A model generated the notes under the pieces. That model searched no databases. It had not been told where the DNA came from and saw only the letters and a program-made list of their open reading frames with translations. A stretch of 9,199 nt of DNA from Ignavibacteriota bacterium (lineage in GTDB: Bacteria > Bacteroidota > Ignavibacteria > Palsa-1295). The position numbers and the translations under genes are program-made. This document shows positions 7,629 through 9,199 of the stretch, piece after piece. Location of the stretch: contig JANYLL010000146.1 of the NCBI GenBank assembly GCA_025357895.1, positions 1 to 9,199 on the forward strand. Direction: 5' to 3'. Every line of letters begins with the position of its first letter. Position 1 is the first letter of the stretch.

Positions 7629-7657
7629 AATAGATAAGACAGCATATTTTGCTGCAA
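7629..7657 (-). promoter_or_regulatory. Weak promoter-like pair upstream of the 7611 gene
   Basis: On the minus strand, TTG (7657-7655) is followed after 18 bases by TATCTATT (7636-7629), which matches TAnnTTTG in part (one T and the final G differ). It would give a very short leader before the ATG at 7611. The -33 spacing is right, but the -7 match is imperfect. Confidence 0.22.
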
Positions 7658-7757
7658 CAGTCATTTTATTCATGTAGCATAAACCTTAAAAAAGGGACGT
7701 TAATTCATGTGAATAGCTTCTTGTTTTAATTATTACCTCGCCTTTCCCAAAATTTTT

Positions 7758-7829
7758 TCAGGCTCTTATCTTATCAAACTTGATTTCGAAGCAGTCAGTG
7801 TAACCCAGAAGTTAACGGTGAGAAGGTAG
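7758..7829 (+). pseudogene. Orphan remnant of a T9SS C-terminal sorting domain (direct repeat copy B)
   Basis: Frame 3 reads SGSYLIKLDFEAVSVTQKLTVRR and stops at TAG 7827-7829. It matches the last 23 residues of the 4832-6949 protein with only three or four differences, and 61 of 72 bases agree without gaps. Reading upstream in frame reaches a TGA at 7710-7712 with no ATG, and recognisable similarity fades within about 20 bases (7739-7757), where only a degenerate counterpart of the RFDISKF segment can be guessed. No passenger domain, signal peptide or PNP motif is present, so this cannot be a working gene. It is most simply the tail end of a lost T9SS gene, or a partial duplication. Several of the differences are synonymous or conservative, which suggests the ancestor was a functional coding copy. 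The rest of the 7612-7893 gap holds no gene that I can support. Confidence 0.8.
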
Positions 7830-7893
7830 ACAACATAAATAAGTTTTACATCTTACCATTTGAATTGTTTTCAAGTCAAAATTCAAAATCTTC

Positions 7894-8739
7894 TCACCTG
7901 TAACAATAAATATTAATATCCTGAAATTTATTTCCGGTGCAGACGGGGATAGAGCGGGCATTTATTTGGTATTGGAATCCATTGCTTTCAAGGATGGCGA
8001 GGAATTCGCCGAGACAGGAAGGGGAATTGCCGATATGATGATGATATTCGATTGCCATTTCGCGGATATGCGTAAATAGTGAAAGAGTATCCAGCTGGCT
8101 GATAATTTCGGCTTCGGCTCCTTCGACATCTAATTTCAAAAAATCTACCGTACCTTCGCGAAGATATTTTTTCAACGATTCCGTATGGACATCAATACGC
8201 TTCGAAGAAACGCGTTCGGGATTTGTGCTCATCGAAAGTGAACCCTCAAGTTTATCGTCAATGAAGAATGAAGTAATCCCTTCGTTTGCAGATAGAGCAG
8301 TATTATGGAGCGTTACATTTTCTATATTATTGTGCGTAATATTTTTTTGCAGCATTGCAAATGTTGCCGGATCGGGTTCGAGGGCGTCAATGATGGCTTT
8401 GGGATAGCGCCACTTAAAAAAAAGCGTGGCATACCCGATGTTCGCACCGCAATCAAGAATGCGCGGAGCATTGTTGGAAGTGGTAAAAGCATATTCACCC
8501 CGAAGAAAAATTTCCTCGAATAGATAATACATCGTTTCATAATCGAAACCATGAATATCGAAGCCCAAAAATCGTATGCGAGTACGGCGCATTCCTAAAA
8601 GCCTGATATAGATAACATAAACAAAACTGATGCGAACGAATGTACAAAGGATCCGTATTTTTTTCTTTTTCTCAAGCGGCAGGCGCAGGAAAAAAGGTAC
8701 ATCGTTAAGCCAGTTGCCGAATGTTGTTTTCAAACGCAT
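7894..8739 (-). CDS. FkbM-family SAM-dependent methyltransferase
   Basis: A 281-residue protein with the class I methyltransferase signatures of the FkbM family. Motif I, the SAM-binding glycine loop, is ILDCGANIGYAT (residues 94-105); the acidic residue after strand 2 is in DALEPDP (E121); and the family's DFLKLDVEGAEAEI block is at 199-212. Residues 1-60 are basic and hydrophobic (a KKKK cluster, then FVRISFVYVIYIRLLG), possibly membrane-associating. Family members typically O-methylate sugars or small molecules in surface glycan or natural-product pathways; the substrate cannot be told here because no glycan genes adjoin. The ATG at 8739 has a good Shine-Dalgarno sequence (AAGGAA, five bases upstream). 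The gene is divergent from adk, so the 133-base region between them should hold both promoters. Length is in the usual range and the gene appears intact. Confidence 0.9.
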   Translation of the reverse strand: MRLKTTFGNWLNDVPFFLRLPLEKKKKIRILCTFVRISFVYVIYIRLLGMRRTRIRFLGFDIHGFDYETMYYLFEEIFLRGEYAFTTSNNAPRILDCGANIGYATLFFKWRYPKAIIDALEPDPATFAMLQKNITHNNIENVTLHNTALSANEGITSFFIDDKLEGSLSMSTNPERVSSKRIDVHTESLKKYLREGTVDFLKLDVEGAEAEIISQLDTLSLFTHIREMAIEYHHHIGNSPSCLGEFLAILESNGFQYQINARSIPVCTGNKFQDINIYCYR

Positions 8740-8744
8740 GTATG

Positions 8745-8750
8745 TTCCTT
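8745..8750 (-). promoter_or_regulatory. Shine-Dalgarno AAGGAA for the FkbM methyltransferase
   Basis: Read on the minus strand, AAGGAA is followed by five bases (CATAC) and the ATG at 8739. It is the best-formed ribosome-binding site in the window and fixes the start of the methyltransferase. Confidence 0.6.
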
Positions 8751-8838
8751 GTTATGAATATTTTGAGTATGTACTTAACAATAGTGAATCTATTTCGTTA
8801 CAAGAGATAATCCATGCTTAGCAGCGCAAACCTTGTCG

Positions 8839-8846
8839 TATCTTTG
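8839..8846 (+). promoter_or_regulatory. Candidate Bacteroidota -7 element TATCTTTG upstream of adk
   Basis: TATCTTTG matches TAnnTTTG exactly and ends 26 bases before the adk ATG. A poor -33 candidate (TTA, 8818-8820) lies 18 bases upstream. The same octamer occurs before the 4832 gene, which supports both being promoters. Confidence 0.5.
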
Positions 8847-8872
8847 TATTAAATTTTTCATTCACAATTCAC

Positions 8873-9199
8873 ATGAATCTTATTCTCTTTGGACCGCCGG
8901 GTGTCGGCAAGGGTACGCAGGCAGAACGGTTACGCGATCATTATGCGCTTCATCATATCTCTACGGGCGATATTTTGCGCGCTGCCGTAAAAGCCGGATC
9001 GCCGCTTGGCTTGGAAGCAAAAAAATATATGGATTCGGGCGGGCTTGTTCCCGATGAAGTCATCATCGGTCTCGTGCGCGAAGTATTGATAAAAGATCAA
9101 GCCGAAGGCAAAGGCTTTTTGCTCGATGGTTTTCCGCGGACTGTAGCACAAGCCGAAGCTCTGGAAAAAATATTTGCTGAACTGAAAATTCACGATGTC
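8873..9199 (+). CDS. adk: Adenylate kinase, 3'-truncated by window edge
   Basis: Adenylate kinase interconverts ATP + AMP and 2 ADP in the cytoplasm. The first 109 residues are present, about half of the usual 190-215. The ATP-binding P-loop is GPPGVGKGTQ (residues 7-16, Lys13). The AMP-site segment is STGDILR (30-36, Thr31 and Arg36), and the second AMP-contact segment is FLLDGFPRT (82-90, Arg89). GLVPDE (57-62) is also as expected. The ATG at 8873 puts the P-loop at the normal distance from the N-terminus. There is no Shine-Dalgarno sequence (the leader is TTCACAATTCAC), consistent with Bacteroidota initiation. The frame is open to the last base. The gene is divergent from the FkbM methyltransferase; the LID domain and C-terminus lie outside the window. 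Confidence 0.97.
   Translation, partial: MNLILFGPPGVGKGTQAERLRDHYALHHISTGDILRAAVKAGSPLGLEAKKYMDSGGLVPDEVIIGLVREVLIKDQAEGKGFLLDGFPRTVAQAEALEKIFAELKIHDV

Noticed and set aside
7640..7654. CAGCA/TGCTG small inverted repeat upstream of the minus-strand gene as an operator
   Set aside because: A five-base stem is too short to support a specific regulator site without comparison to relatives.
7859..7887. TTTGAATT/AATTCAAA inverted repeat just after the methyltransferase stop as a terminator
   Set aside because: The position is suitable, but the arms are almost purely A/T and no T-run follows on the minus strand, so it cannot be separated from chance in AT-rich DNA.
8930..9193. 87-residue open frame opposite adk
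   Set aside because: It is antisense to the strongly conserved adenylate kinase coding region and shows no domain features of its own.

Overview
The window looks like a chromosomal piece of a bacterium from the Bacteroidota or the wider FCB group (Ignavibacteria- or Kapabacteria-like lineages are possible, but I cannot resolve this). The evidence is: two large secreted proteins end in a type IX secretion system (T9SS) C-terminal sorting domain; Shine-Dalgarno sequences are mostly weak or absent; and an octamer fitting the Bacteroidota -7 promoter box (TAnnTTTG) precedes two genes. No RNA genes, CRISPR arrays, insertion sequences or phage structural genes are visible.

Layout. Positions 2-2515 (+) hold the 3' part of a very repetitive protein whose start lies outside the window. 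It carries about 32 copies of a (I/V)xGGxxNxI motif, which suggests a beta-solenoid or beta-roll, followed by a separate C-terminal module. Ten bases later, 2526-4769 (+) encodes a secreted protein with seven sortilin/BNR-like repeats, a long uncharacterised middle region and a T9SS sorting domain. After a 62-base gap with a promoter-like octamer, 4832-6949 (+) encodes a second T9SS protein built from about 14 Ycf48/BNR-type repeats. Convergent to it, 6970-7611 (-) encodes a small exported, probably outer-membrane, protein. Next comes a 282-base gene-free stretch containing an orphan remnant of a T9SS sorting domain at 7758-7829. Then 7894-8739 (-) encodes an FkbM-family methyltransferase, and divergent from it the 5' part of adenylate kinase (adk) runs off the right edge.

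How it fits together. The left 7.6 kb looks like an accessory cell-surface locus: two beta-propeller proteins addressed to the T9SS, one repetitive surface-type protein and one small probable barrel protein. The right end is conserved metabolism (adk) beside an FkbM methyltransferase, a family often involved in glycan modification. Base composition changes from gene to gene: 2526-4769 and 6970-7611 look AT-richer than 4832-6949, which suggests separate histories.

Most interesting points: (1) the orphan sorting-domain tail at 7758-7829, which matches the end of the 4832-6949 gene at 61 of 72 positions with frame and stop position kept, so the minus-strand gene lies between two direct repeats; (2) a perfect 13-bp inverted repeat followed by a T-run, lying across the start of the 2526-4769 gene; (3) a run of ten G inside that gene's propeller region, a candidate slippage site; (4) the long GGxxN solenoid with no visible T9SS signal.
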